Both the position numbers and the translations under genes were made by a program. This document shows positions 35,301 through 45,790 of a DNA stretch of 64,000 bases, piece by piece. This stretch comes from Petrosia ficiformis (Eukaryota > Porifera > Demospongiae > Haplosclerida > Petrosiidae), in contig OX345641.1 of the NCBI GenBank assembly GCA_947044365.1, positions 4,434,460 to 4,498,459 on the forward strand. The letters run 5' to 3'. Positions within the stretch are counted from its first letter, which is position 1. The number at the start of each line of letters is the position of its first letter. The notes beneath the pieces were generated by a model that was given only the letters and a program-made list of their open reading frames with translations, was not told where the DNA came from and did no database searches.

Positions 35301-36234
35301 TTATATTTTACAAAATATCCATCTCCTAGCTAACTGTCCAATTCTTTACTGCAGGCAAATACTAGCACCGTTTCTATTTCTCTCCCAGAATATAAACCCA
35401 AGGATTCTTCTGATTTCGTTTATGAATTTTCAGTAATTGTTTCAATCAATTTTAATATGACTGAACATTATTTATTCCTACAGATAATTTTGGATTGGTA
35501 TGGTGAACTGCTGTATCAATCAGCAATAAAGACATATCACTGTACCATTAGTGCGCTGTCACCAAAACCAGATGGTATATCACATGTGGAACTAATAGAA
35601 CCAGTCATACGTTTGTCATCAACATTACTAAGAATTATAATCCAGTGGATACCACCTGACATCAAAGGTGAATTTAATTCATATAATTTGTGCCTGAATC
35701 GCAAACCAGTGCAATATGATGAACCAAGTCCACAATCTTCCTTTTGTGAAACAATCTATGAGGTATTATGTGCCGTATATAATTAATTATTATGATGATT
35801 AAATACAGGAGAATCAAACAACTTTCACATGGGATGCCAAGTTCATTCCAGAAGAAAGTCTACATTGCCTGTATTTGCAAGTAAAATACAAATTAATATT
35901 TATATAAATTATAATACCTGTAATACTCTGGTTTGCATGTTCAGATAAGTGCACAAAACAAGTATTTGTCAGGCAATTGGAGCAAACCTCTCACAATACC
36001 ATTAGATGATGAATGTGGGAAACCAATATCGAGGAGCATATCAGGTAAACTTCATAACATAAAATGTATAAATTATTATACTTACGTGTGAATTATGAAG
36101 TTAAACAACTTACTTTTCAGAAATTACAACAATTGTTCCATCAGTAACAACTAACATCATTCCTTCAACAGGTTCTCTTAATTTTAGACTGTATATGCAT
36201 AATTATGTTGTCCGATTGATAAAGTATAAGAAAA

Positions 36235-36530
36235 CATGTTCAAAAATGAAAGAGTATATAGGAATATAGAAAACTGAAAAAACACATGAACAAGTTTGGG
36301 AAGAGAATTAAATACTACTTCCACATTAAACACTACCTCTACATAACAACCCTACATAAGTATTGATTCTTTGTGTTTTGCCTTTACTCTTGCTTATGTA
36401 TGGGTTGTTATGTGAAAGTGGTATTTAATTTTGTTGGCAAAGCAAGGCACCATCCCAATCTTTTTCCTCCCCTTTTTTCGTTTTTGATATAATTATATTC
36501 CTAAATAGCCTTTCATTTTTTAACATGCTT
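36235..36530. mobile_element. Fold-back MITE, family F1, in right receptor intron 16
   Basis: Mirror of 1999-2281. Ends ATGTTCAAAAATGAAAGAG and CTTTCATTTTTTAACATG are inverted relatives; the inner blocks TACATAACAACCCTACATAAG and CTTATGTATGGGTTGTTATG are inverted as well. Confidence 0.75.
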
Positions 36531-37100
36531 TTTTTTAATTATTCTTGCATAATTATAATTAATAAATATAATTTATATATTATATTATATATTCATATCT
36601 AAAATTACTTACTTTTCAGAAATTACAACAATTGTTCCATCAGTAACAACTAACATCAACACTTCAACAGGTAATCTTAATTTTAGACTGTATATATATA
36701 ATTACGCAGCCCAATTGATAAAGTATAATATATACATGTATTTCTCTTCAGACACAGACCCTCTTTTGTTTGTATGGATCGCAGTTGGAGTGATGCTTGT
36801 AGCTATTACTACATGCATTGTACTTTTTGTTGTAATTGTATTTCATTGGAAACAGAAGCGGAGGAGGATTAGTCAGGCAAATCGCACAAAACAAGCTAAG
36901 GAAGTCTACAACAATGTGGAGGGCATTCCCCTCAGAAAAATGTAGGTAGTCTGAGATGGATTCTGACACAATCTAGGACATAAAATGTTTATTGTTAAAA
37001 ATTTGAATGTTTTTTTATGAATTTAAAATATGCTGGCCTAGCATTTGCCCTTTGCAATGTTACTGGGTTAATACATTGCCGGGTTAATAAATGTATAAAA

Positions 37101-37996
37101 TAAGATTTTATGGTGTTTCAGCACAATTGTTTACCACAAAATACAATGGTGTTTTGTGTCAACAGTTCTAATGTGTTTACGTACATTAGCCTCTCTTGTT
37201 ATTATAACTATTCATAATTTATGTTTTGTCATAGTTATTGTTATATCATAGTAGTTCGTCCTTTCTTGGATTTCCTATTAATCTCTCTCATTTGGTGGCA
37301 AAGGTGGGATAATTTGTTACTGTTTGCAGCAAGATCTATAATATAATATATACCAGGCATTGGGTGTATGCATGTGTTAGATCTGAGATATGTATAATTA
37401 ATGTATACACCACCCAAGTTATACTTGCACTATAATAATAGTCATTTAAAATAGTGCTATTGTAGGTGTTGATTAAGGGATCAAGCAATCTCACAAACGC
37501 ATTAATCTATAACAACTCTTTAATAGCAATGATGATGATGAAACTTCATTTAAACGGGGTAGCACCTTCAGCAAAATTTGCTGATCTATGAGGATGCCAT
37601 CAGACAAACATACACATAATGATGAAGAAGAAAAATCATAACTGTATGGAAGAAAAAGAGTACAAAATTGATAATACAAGAAAGAAAAACTAACCAAAAC
37701 ATTGATATAATTATAATTATACATAAAATAAATTACAAAATAATTACAGTATTTTACAATAAAGAAAATAAAGATGGGATAATAATTACCAGTATTGAGT
37801 AATAAAATCGTTAGCTGCTTACATCTTTCATTTTTATTGAAAATGTTCTTATTATTCTTGTTTCAATTGTTTTTTGTAAGGTTGATCATTTGTGGAGTAC
37901 CTTTTTATAGATGGAGAAATGCTTTTATAGTTGTATTATCACGAAATTATACAGCCATAACTGTATTAACATCTCAATTTTCACAGCATAGGCACA
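37101..37996. other. Region between right arm and membrane-protein fragment, nothing recognised
   Basis: AT-rich. The ORF at 37795-38040 is hydrophobic and partly overlaps the start of the paralogue fragment, but has no recognisable domain before about 38005. Confidence 0.5.
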
Positions 37997-38671
37997 TACA
38001 ATATACCTCAAAAATCAATCTCATATTGTCACTCAGATAATTTCAACAGTTCTTCTCATATTTCTACTTGTCCCTTTCATTTTACTGTTGTTTTTGTCAC
38101 TACTTTACAACGTAAGTTCAACCTCACTCGTATTCAATCATTACTTGATACATTCCAGTCGTGTTATGGTGATACATATTGCTGGTACTCAGGAGTATAT
38201 CTTATGAAGACTTATCCTGGATAATCTTAAATATCAACATGCTTTACTATGTGATGGAGATTATTCTTGTTGCTGTTAGTACATTACATTTCATAACACA
38301 ACCTTAGAAGTGTCGATAGCTGACTATTGTTGATACACTCTTACTAGTTCATCTAAACATGTTCGCTTTCTTGACATAAGTGAATTCACCAAAAGGTATA
38401 CACAAAGAGACTGTACCTCTGACATATATTACAATTGTTGGAGTGTGGATCATAAGTGTAATTATTATAAAATTGTGCAAAAGTAAATTGTGTACTGGTA
38501 AGAATACTAATGAAGAAAAAATGGTAAATTTATTAGAAAACGAAGAAGAGGAGATAGAGACATTCATATTGGAGTAAGTTCAACAATTCTGGAGCTTCAT
38601 GTTTGAAGGAGAGAATCTCTGATAATTATTTGATGATTGAAGTACAAAACGTTTTTTTCTTGAATTATTGC
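37997..38671 (+). pseudogene. 3' fragment of a beta-helix multi-pass membrane-protein paralogue
   Basis: Aligns with the last quarter of the intact gene at 46705-50208 (from about 49535 to 50222). Shared segments include FILLL-region bases, CAAGTTCAACCTCACTCGTATTC, IHKETVPLTYITI, GVWIISVIIIK and a Glu-rich C-terminus (MVNLLENEEEE). It is broken by several indels and stops (for example the QPYK codon for Tyr is TAG here). The 3' UTR continues after the BEL/Pao element, from 44843 (ATTGCTAGTGAC). Confidence 0.85.
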
Positions 38672-38935
38672 TGTATGAGCTAATCTTCAAAATCCCAACT
38701 TGATACCAAACTACTTTCAAACTTATTTTATTTTTTTTATGACTCACAAATATAGCACAAATATGGCTTACTTATATACAAAAATCAATAGAAGGTTCTA
38801 GAACTAAGAAAACATGTGCACACTAAATTGGATTAAACAGGCCTAGACAAGACCCAATAGTGAAAAACCACAAATTAGATCAAAAGTTCAACACATACAT
38901 TGTATTACAATGCTTGCATAAACAAGCCTCAAACA
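38672..38935 (-). repeat. BEL/Pao 3' LTR
   Basis: 264 bp, on the minus strand TGTTTGAGGCTTG to TAGCTCATACA. Identical by eye to the other LTR. Confidence 0.93.
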
Positions 38936-38984
38936 TACCGCCGGCCTAAGACCGACTGTCTTACAAAATAAACAATACAAAAGA

Positions 38985-41252
38985 TTATTGTTCTTCAGTT
39001 TCAATTGGTAATAGTAGAGCGAGTTTATGTACGGGTCTACGATATGAACCTTTCGAGGTTTTAATGTCCACGACTTGAACAATTCCGTCTTCTCCGGGGT
39101 ACGTTTTGATTACTTTTGCGAGTGGCCATTTGGTAGGTATGACTTCATTTTCAATGAGAAGTACCACATCACCGATGGACATGTTTCTTGATGGATGTTG
39201 CCACTTGTACACTTTCTGTAAGGTTGATAAATACTCCAATGACCATCGTTTCCAAAAATGGCGGACTAATTGTTGACACAAGTGCCAGCGTTGAAGGAGT
39301 GACACTGAACGATATGAAAATGAAGAGTCGGGTAATGCAATGAGTGGCTGACCAATCAGGAAATGACCTGGTGTCAATACCTCGATGCTATCATCATCAG
39401 GGGGATCAACAGGTACAAGAGGACGGCTGTTCAAACAAGCTTCGATCTGGGTGAGGACTGTACTTGTTTCTTCATAGGTAAGTTTAACATTGCCAACGAC
39501 ACGTTTGAGATGAGTCTTGAAACTCTTAACTGCGGCCTCCCAAATGCCACCAAAGTGTGGTGAATGCTCAGGAATGAACTTCCATTGGATGTGGTTGACT
39601 GAGCAAAACTCAGAGATAGTCTTCTGTGTTGTTTGTTCCTTCAGAAAGTCAATGACTTCCTTGATCTCACGGTTGGCTCCAATGAAGTTGGAACCATGAT
39701 CACTCCACAGAAGAGAGGGATATCCCCTACGAGCTATGAATCTGCGAAGACAAGCCAGAAAGGCCTCAGACGTTAGGTCAGTGACAAGTTCTAAATGAAC
39801 AGCCTTTACTGTCAGTGACACAAATACACAGACATATGCTTTCATGACTGTTGGCTTGCGAACATGACCATACTTGATATGTAGTGGTCCAGCATAGTCC
39901 AATCCAGTCTTGTCAAATACTGGCCCAGGAGTCAGTCGTTCAATGGGGAGCTGTCCTAATGGCTGGGTTTTGGGTTTGATTGACCAACGACGACAAGTTG
40001 TACACTGACGAGTTACCGACCTGACAGTTGGTCGAACACGAATGATATGAAATCGACGTGCAAGTGATGACATCATGAGTGTGGGTCCTGCATGGAGGAG
40101 ACGCCTGTGTTCAGAGAGAATGATGAGTCTGGTGATGGGATGTTTGGCATGAAGGATCACAGGGTGCATCCTTGAATATGACAATTTAGAGTGCCTTTGT
40201 CGACCACCAACTCTTAGCAAACCATCTGAATCTAAAATGGGAGAGAGGGGTAATAGACAGTTGCCCTTTGTTAAAGGTTGGTTAGACTTAATACAACTGA
40301 TCTCCATTGAAAAATGATCAGATTGTACAATTGTACACAAGTGATTCTCTGCAAAACCCAATTCGGAGATGGTTAGATAAGATAAGGAATGGCGTTTGAA
40401 TTTCCAAGGTTGACAATTGTGAACGAATCGAATGATCCAAGCAATGATTCGTTGGAGACGTTCAACTGACGAGTAACAATCGAGTGACACGATACAAGTT
40501 GACTTGGATGAAGTTTTGACAGCAACATGACAGACTAATTCATCTGATATCATAGAACAATCAACGGGTAGTGGAGATTGATTGGGCCATTCCCAGGGAG
40601 GTGATGTCAACCAGGTGGGACCATTCCACCACAGTTCATGGTGAACGAGGTCGGAGGGAAACAGTCCTCTTGAGGCACAGTCGGCTGGGTTACTTGTACC
40701 AGGCACATGTTTCCATCGTTCTGGTGGGATTTGGTTAACAATTTGTGCAACTCGGTTACCCACATACGTTTTGAACCGTCGAGGGTTCCCTGAAAGCCAG
40801 CTTAATACTACTGTACTATCAGTCCAAGCATCCACATTATTCACAGACATACCGAAAACATTTCTGGTGTGGTCGAGTAATTTTGACAACAGTAATGCAC
40901 CACAGAGTTCTAAACGGGGAATACTAAGACGTTTAATTGGAGCGACCTTCGTCTTGGATGTTACTAAAGTGACATGAGCCCTCCCCTTAGAGTCGACCAT
41001 TCTTAAATAAACGACAGCCGCATAGGCGTCTTCGGATGCATCTGAGAACCCAAGTAGTCCTTTAGAAATGATTTGTACACCTTCTGGGTGATAACATCGA
41101 GGGATAGCTTTGGTCAAGAGACATGGGAGCTCCGATCTCCACTTCTGCCAAACGTCTTCTATACTGGATGGCACGGGGTCATCCCAATTGATTCCTTCTT
41201 CCCACAGTCGTTGCAGCAGTATCTTCACCTTGATGATTGCTGGGGAAACCAT
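38985..41252 (-). CDS. pol: BEL/Pao RNase H and integrase part of pol
   Basis: 755 codons. RNase H is near the start (LGFSDASEDAYAAVVYL, later AWTDSTVVLSWL). An integrase zinc region follows (HRRLLHAGP..CTTCRRW). The integrase catalytic residues are visible as GLDYAGP, LLWSDHGSNF and GGIWEAAVKSF (D, D, E). The BEL-type C-terminal domain (MSIGDVVLLIENEVIPTKWP) ends near the 3' LTR. The apparent Met start is only where the frame opens after a one-base deletion in a C run near 41245: the polymerase frame ends GWFPQQ where GWFSPA is expected. Confidence 0.92.
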   Translation of the reverse strand: MVSPAIIKVKILLQRLWEEGINWDDPVPSSIEDVWQKWRSELPCLLTKAIPRCYHPEGVQIISKGLLGFSDASEDAYAAVVYLRMVDSKGRAHVTLVTSKTKVAPIKRLSIPRLELCGALLLSKLLDHTRNVFGMSVNNVDAWTDSTVVLSWLSGNPRRFKTYVGNRVAQIVNQIPPERWKHVPGTSNPADCASRGLFPSDLVHHELWWNGPTWLTSPPWEWPNQSPLPVDCSMISDELVCHVAVKTSSKSTCIVSLDCYSSVERLQRIIAWIIRFVHNCQPWKFKRHSLSYLTISELGFAENHLCTIVQSDHFSMEISCIKSNQPLTKGNCLLPLSPILDSDGLLRVGGRQRHSKLSYSRMHPVILHAKHPITRLIILSEHRRLLHAGPTLMMSSLARRFHIIRVRPTVRSVTRQCTTCRRWSIKPKTQPLGQLPIERLTPGPVFDKTGLDYAGPLHIKYGHVRKPTVMKAYVCVFVSLTVKAVHLELVTDLTSEAFLACLRRFIARRGYPSLLWSDHGSNFIGANREIKEVIDFLKEQTTQKTISEFCSVNHIQWKFIPEHSPHFGGIWEAAVKSFKTHLKRVVGNVKLTYEETSTVLTQIEACLNSRPLVPVDPPDDDSIEVLTPGHFLIGQPLIALPDSSFSYRSVSLLQRWHLCQQLVRHFWKRWSLEYLSTLQKVYKWQHPSRNMSIGDVVLLIENEVIPTKWPLAKVIKTYPGEDGIVQVVDIKTSKGSYRRPVHKLALLLPIETEEQ

Positions 41253-43687
41253 CCAAGGACGTCAAAAATCCTGGCTATGTCAGACACAAGTATCCGTTTG
41301 GTTAGGTTCTCTTGGATGAGGGATTGAGAGATAGTCAAGTGGAACTGGTCGGTGTCAGTTCTCCACTCCAGTCCGAGTGTCCTTGTCGATTCCTTGACAT
41401 CAGATATCTGATGAGAATGTTGAGTGTCTCGGGAATCTGGGTTTATGGGTTGGAGGACATTTGAGTCATTCGAATTCCATTTATGTAACTGGAAACCTCC
41501 ACGAGCAAACAGCTCTTGTAGCTCTCCTTGAAGTTTGATTGCCATCTGTGTGTTATCAGCTCCAGTCAATCCATCATCGACGTAGAATGATCTTTCCACT
41601 GCTTCAGCAGCTAGGGGGAATTCGGAGGCTAGGTTGAGAGCATTTTGCTTAACACACATATTAGCGATGAACGAGGAAGCTGATACACCAAAGGTGACTC
41701 TGGTCATCCGATAGTCCTTGACAACCTCTGAGGGGGTAGACCTCCAAATAAACCGGTGTAGGTCACGGTCAGGCTCCACGAGTTCTATGGCCCTGTACAT
41801 TTTGCTGATGTCAGTAGTGATGGCAACTCTGTGTAATCGAAATCTAAGAAGTACATCAACAAGGGATGAATGAACAGTTGGTCCAACTAACAAACAATCG
41901 TTCAGGGAGACACCTGTAGTGGACTTAGCAGATGCATCAAAAACAGCTCTTACTTTGGTGGTTGTGCTTGAGGTTTTATAGACAGCATGCATTGGAAGGT
42001 AGAACACTTCGCTCTGAGGTTTCTCAAGGTCCTTGATTGGTACTGGCTCAGCATGTCCGAGATCCAAGTACTCTCTCATCACTGAGTGAAACTGTGTGTG
42101 TTGATTCTTCTTCATTAGTGAACTCTCTAGAGCCGTGAATCTTCTAACGGCTTGAGATCGTGATTCACCCAACGGCTTTGCATCAGAGCGTCGAGGAAGA
42201 GGAACGACAAATCTACCTTCACAGGTCTGTTGATGAGTTTTTTTTAAGTGGTTTAAGACACTTTGTTCTTCAAGGGACAGTGATTCTTCGTTTGGTAGGA
42301 GCTCTTCTATCTCCCAAAATCTACGCAGAACATCATCGTCATTGAGTGTGGTAGACACATGATGAGTGGCGATGTGAGATGTGGAATTGGAGTTTGTTCT
42401 TCCAGCCAAGACCCAACCAAATATGGTCTCGAAAGCAACAGGTGAACCAGGTGGTCCAGACCGCCGGCCGTGAAGCAATGCATCAGTGTAGATGTCAACA
42501 CCAAGTAGGAGATCGATCCGACCGGGGCGACCAAAGTCTGGGTCAGCCAACATGAGGTCAGTAAGGTGAGTCCAACCAGATTTGAAACTCACTGGATTCA
42601 GTGGTAGGTCACAAGTGACCCGAGGAACTACAACAGCAGTGAATGAGAGATGACTTTCAGCAGAGGAGTAGATGGGCGAGACCTGAACTGTAGCAATTGA
42701 TTTAAGAGGTGCTGGGCTAGTCAATCCTGCAACACCAGATATAGTGATTCTGTGGTGTGTTCGAGGAATGCAGAGATTCTGAACCAAACGTTCAGATATA
42801 AACGATGAGGACGAGGCAGAGTCAAGTAGAGCACGCACCTTCACCTTAGAACCATCGGGAGCTCTTACAAAGACTTGACAGGTCATCAGTAATGTATCTG
42901 GTATTGTACCAGTAGATGTGTTACTGGAAACAACAGGTGGAGGATTGGGCTCCTGGGCATCAATATGTAAGAGGGTGTGATGAGGCTTTTGACAGATTCT
43001 ACAGTAATGAGAAGACTTACACTCTTTCAAAAAGTGCCCAGATTTCAAACAATTCATGCACAGACTATTACCCTTTACAACAGAAAGTTTACATTCATGT
43101 GACATACCTTTGAACTTAGGACAATAGTACAACGGGTGTTTCTCATACTTGCAGACGACACAATGGGAAACAGAGGACTCTGAATTGGCAACGAATGTAG
43201 TGACTGTCTTCCTCGAGTGATTCTCCATTCTTGGAGTTCGTCTAGTGTTGCTGATAGTAGATTCTGAGGCTCTGGCACGTAGGTCAATAAATTCCAATAG
43301 ATCTCGGAAGTGAGGTACATCAGTGACAGTTTGAGTATGTTTCTGCCATTCGAAAAGGGTACCAGGATCCAGTTTGAGTTGAATAACAGAAGTGATGAAA
43401 CGACTGAGAGGTTCACATTCAGCAGCATCCAGAGCACGCAGATGCTGCTGGAGAGTATCATGGAGACGTCGCAGCTCCTTTCCACTTCCGTCCTTAGGTG
43501 AGGGGGTTTCGAGAATTACTTTAACATGACTCTGGTGTATCAGGCGTGGTCGATCGAAGCGAGCCTTCAGACATTCAATGGCCTTGGCATAGTGTTCGCC
43601 AGTACCTGAGAGTCCTTCTATGACGCTTCTAGCGGATCCTCCTTTGAGAGAATGTTGGAGGTATACAAACTTTTCGATGTCAGACAA
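41225..43687 (-). CDS. pol: BEL/Pao gag C-terminus, protease and reverse transcriptase
   Basis: 820 codons. Residues 1-140 are the BEL gag-type domain (FVYLQHSLKGGSARSVIEGL); the frame in fact opens upstream with PKLEAPTFDGDILNW. Cys/His zinc knuckles (CMNCLKSGHFLKEC, CRICQKPHH) lie near 200-250. The aspartic protease motif is VRALLDSASSSSFIS near 285. RT runs from about 530, with ITTDISKMYRAI and the catalytic SFYVDDGLTGA near 730. It ends at the frame shift into RNase H. Confidence 0.92.
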   Translation of the reverse strand: MSDIEKFVYLQHSLKGGSARSVIEGLSGTGEHYAKAIECLKARFDRPRLIHQSHVKVILETPSPKDGSGKELRRLHDTLQQHLRALDAAECEPLSRFITSVIQLKLDPGTLFEWQKHTQTVTDVPHFRDLLEFIDLRARASESTISNTRRTPRMENHSRKTVTTFVANSESSVSHCVVCKYEKHPLYYCPKFKGMSHECKLSVVKGNSLCMNCLKSGHFLKECKSSHYCRICQKPHHTLLHIDAQEPNPPPVVSSNTSTGTIPDTLLMTCQVFVRAPDGSKVKVRALLDSASSSSFISERLVQNLCIPRTHHRITISGVAGLTSPAPLKSIATVQVSPIYSSAESHLSFTAVVVPRVTCDLPLNPVSFKSGWTHLTDLMLADPDFGRPGRIDLLLGVDIYTDALLHGRRSGPPGSPVAFETIFGWVLAGRTNSNSTSHIATHHVSTTLNDDDVLRRFWEIEELLPNEESLSLEEQSVLNHLKKTHQQTCEGRFVVPLPRRSDAKPLGESRSQAVRRFTALESSLMKKNQHTQFHSVMREYLDLGHAEPVPIKDLEKPQSEVFYLPMHAVYKTSSTTTKVRAVFDASAKSTTGVSLNDCLLVGPTVHSSLVDVLLRFRLHRVAITTDISKMYRAIELVEPDRDLHRFIWRSTPSEVVKDYRMTRVTFGVSASSFIANMCVKQNALNLASEFPLAAEAVERSFYVDDGLTGADNTQMAIKLQGELQELFARGGFQLHKWNSNDSNVLQPINPDSRDTQHSHQISDVKESTRTLGLEWRTDTDQFHLTISQSLIQENLTKRILVSDIARIFDVLGWFPQQSSR

Positions 43688-43754
43688 ATTAGAACGTTCA
43701 TGGATGGAAATGGTGAATTGTTCCCAAAAATGTGTCCAATTAAGGATATCACCG

Positions 43755-44459
43755 TCAAATGTTGGAGCTTCCAGCTTTGGGATTTTGGATTTTCAGGCCC
43801 TTGTCATCTGTACTAGTAGATAATATAGAAGATGATGAGCCTTGATAGTTGATGATTTTCTTAATCTTGTGACAACAATTGAAGTGTAGTGTCTTCAATT
43901 GCGAGTACTTTACACGTGATTCATCATCTTCTAGTAGCTCCAGGTGAGATAAACAGTCATGGCACATGGCGAGCTGACCCTTGATATCTGATAATTCCTC
44001 CTGGTATTGCTGAATCAAGGCTAAGTCTTCAGTCTCAGGTGATAGGGAATTCAGAGCAACATCGATGGTCTTGAGTGTTTCCTCTAAATGGGTGAGATTA
44101 CGAGATAGTGATTTGTGTTCATTTGAAGAGCTGGCACTAGTAAGGTTAGTAGCAGCCAATAATCGTTGAATGCGTATAGAGAGAACATCAATGTCTTCAT
44201 CATGTTTGTCAAGAGCATCTTGTTCTGTTGCAATGGATTCTTCCTCTCTCTCGTCGATTGTGGCCATTAGTTCATATTGAAGAGAGTTGAACTCAGAGTT
44301 GAGAGTAGTGAGTCTAGTAGAGAGTCGCTGTGCATGACAATAGGCTTCTGTTTTATCTGTTAGTTCTTCTAGCTCGGTCAAGCGTTTGCCGAGGTTTGTG
44401 ATGGAGCGACGGACAACACCTCGTCTCCTACGAATTTCAGAGGCATCTCTGCTCATCAT
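43755..44459 (-). CDS. gag: BEL/Pao gag N-terminus
   Basis: 234 codons, starting MMSRDASEIRRRRG. Highly charged, predicted coiled coil, as usual at the start of BEL/Pao gag. It ends NPKAGSSNI; one base away the sequence reads PKLEAPTFDG, the expected continuation, so a +1 shift lies in or near the AAAATCCAAAATCCC stretch at about 43775-43790. Gag-pol is normally a single ORF in this clade. Confidence 0.85.
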   Translation of the reverse strand: MMSRDASEIRRRRGVVRRSITNLGKRLTELEELTDKTEAYCHAQRLSTRLTTLNSEFNSLQYELMATIDEREEESIATEQDALDKHDEDIDVLSIRIQRLLAATNLTSASSSNEHKSLSRNLTHLEETLKTIDVALNSLSPETEDLALIQQYQEELSDIKGQLAMCHDCLSHLELLEDDESRVKYSQLKTLHFNCCHKIKKIINYQGSSSSILSTSTDDKGLKIQNPKAGSSNI

Positions 44460-44554
44460 AGAAATAACAACAAATCAGAGATAGGTAGTTCAGTAGATAT
44501 GACAGATGAAAGTTATTCTGAGATCAGCCAAACAATGATTTGGATCTTCTTACT

Positions 44555-44578
44555 ATCCGGTTCGGCGGACCAATAATA
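44555..44578 (-). promoter_or_regulatory. BEL/Pao primer-binding site region
   Basis: On the minus strand, just inside the 5' LTR, the sequence TATTATTGGTCCGCCGAACC includes TGG and a likely tRNA 3'-end complement. The tRNA is not identified. A near-identical motif (ATATTGGTCCGTCGAGAC) follows an LTR remnant at 62075. Confidence 0.5.
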
Positions 44579-44842
44579 TGTATGAGCTAATCTTCAAAAT
44601 CCCAACTTGATACCAAACTACTTTCAAACTTATTTTATTTTTTTTATGACTCACAAATATAGCACAAATATGGCTTACTTATATACAAAAATCAATAGAA
44701 GGTTCTAGAACTAAGAAAACATGTGCACACTAAATTGGATTAAACAGGCCTAGACAAGACCCAATAGTGAAAAACCACAAATTAGATCAAAAGTTCAACA
44801 CATACATTGTATTACAATGCTTGCATAAACAAGCCTCAAACA
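44579..44842 (-). repeat. BEL/Pao 5' LTR
   Basis: 264 bp, identical by eye to 38672-38935; flanked on its outer side by the ATTGC duplication. Confidence 0.93.
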
Positions 44843-45304
44843 ATTGCTAGTGACTGTGATAATAATATAATAGTGTTTTAGTGATGTTTTAGTTTGTTGT
44901 GTAACATATATATAGTTCATTTATATGTAGCCAAACATGTCCAAGTACTTTAGTGTACATAATACTACTTGTATTTTACATGTAATAAATGCATATAATT
45001 CTGAATATTGCATATGGTTTACAGAAAACATCAGAAAATAAATATGATTTTTAAAAAATTTTATTATTATTATAATCTTTAATTTTCTTAATATTCACGC
45101 TTATTCTGTCATCCCAATTCATGATCAGTGTTTGTACACCGCTTTTGAGCACTCTTTCCAGAAATTAAGCCACAAGCCAAAATTTCCCCTCAGTTTGGTG
45201 TTTTTAACTCTGGAAAAACCCTCAGTTTCTGGGGGGCTGTGCCCCCAGACCCACTGTTTTACAATTTTTAATTTCTTGGCCCTGCCATCACTGAACACTC
45301 AATT
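44843..45304. other. Continuation of paralogue 3' region, then AT-rich sequence
   Basis: Begins with ATTGCTAGTGACTGTGATAAT, the displaced 3' UTR of the membrane-protein fragment. From about 45140 a repeat-like block (CTGGGGGGCTGTGCCCCCAGAC at 45229) has the look of a transposon end. No gene. Confidence 0.6.
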
Positions 45305-45790
45305 ATGCCATTGAGTGGGAGGAGTGTCCTATGGGTTTCCATGAGTGTCTTGGAAGGGAAAGATGTTTTTGCTATCCTAACAACTGGTTTTGGAAACAGT
45401 ACGTGTTTCCTTAGACCTTCGGCGGAGCGGTTCAGTTTTTGGTTGTGTCCTCTAGTTGCTATCATGGTAGACCAGGTAAAGGATGCTGTTAGAAGGGGTT
45501 TGTTACCACAGACAAAACTTTCTGCCATTGAAGGTTGCTATCAGTTGGTATTCATTGGACCAGAAATGCTGTTGAGCAAAGGATGGAAAAATGTGTTAGT
45601 GTTACTTCATACTGAATGTTTCCAGACTAAACTAGTTGCTGACTTGCTGTTTTATTTGATCTTGTTCAAAGAAATGATCGTACTCGGGCTTCGCTTACTT
45701 AAATTCCTGAGCTTGAGCCAGACCCTTCCTCCTCAAGCGAAGGGGCGGGTACCCAGACTAGCTTATAAAATAAGAAGAGGTTTTTGCTAA
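45305..45790 (+). pseudogene. RecQ-like helicase fragment, decayed
   Basis: The 161-codon frame holds LEGKDVFAILTTGFGNSTCF, where a RecQ-type Walker A (GKDVFAVLPTGYGKS) has lost its Lys, then PLVAIMVDQVKDAV and YQLVFIGPEMLLSKGWKNVL, matching motif Ia and the GSPE-type motif. The second half drifts into unrelated sequence. Such RecQ-like remnants are common in repeat-rich invertebrate genomes. Not functional. Confidence 0.65.

Larger units (their letters stand above)
30414..36945 (+). pseudogene. Fibronectin-III receptor, right-arm copy, broken
   Basis: Exons matching the left gene: 30414-30641, 33394-33456, 33517-33582, 33726-33786, 34247-34406 (truncated), 34459-34578, 34695-34726, 34806-34880, 34944-35019, 35077-35282, 35355-35432, 35484-35762, 35809-35880, 35945-36044, 36121-36171, 36620-36670, 36752-36945. 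A deletion of about 335 bp joins GTTTTTGTC of exon 5 to intron sequence, removing the exon 5 donor and all of exon 6. The exon 9 acceptor has AT instead of AG at 34804-34805. The remaining exons stay in frame; exon 11 has two extra codons and the last exon one extra Asn. The start is the ATG at 30414, not the upstream in-frame GTG. Altered splicing could still yield a shortened protein. Confidence 0.8.
21497..37100. repeat. Right arm of the giant inverted repeat
   Basis: Reverse-complement partner of 1446-20162. The outer limit is near 37100, where homology to 1446 (GGTTAATAAATGTATA against TATATTTATTAACC) ends. It lacks the copia insertion but holds a TTAA-flanked insertion (27086-27807), a TA-flanked element (28575-29320) and about 540 extra bases at about 21762-22305. 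Confidence 0.93.
38672..44842 (-). mobile_element. BEL/Pao LTR retrotransposon, very young
   Basis: 264-bp LTRs at 38672-38935 and 44579-44842 look identical over their whole length. The 5-bp target duplication ATTGC flanks the element, and the unoccupied sequence TTATTGCTAGTGAC is seen in the 3' UTR of the intact paralogue near 50243. Minus-strand order is gag, zinc knuckles, protease, RT, RNase H, integrase, as in BEL/Pao. Two single-base frame shifts split the ORF (near 43775 and 41245), both at homopolymer runs, so either recent damage or consensus error. Confidence 0.95.

Noticed and set aside
36748..36969. Minus-strand 73-codon ORF over the receptor last exon (and 1565-1783 plus)
   Set aside because: Antisense shadow of the membrane-segment exon in both arms.
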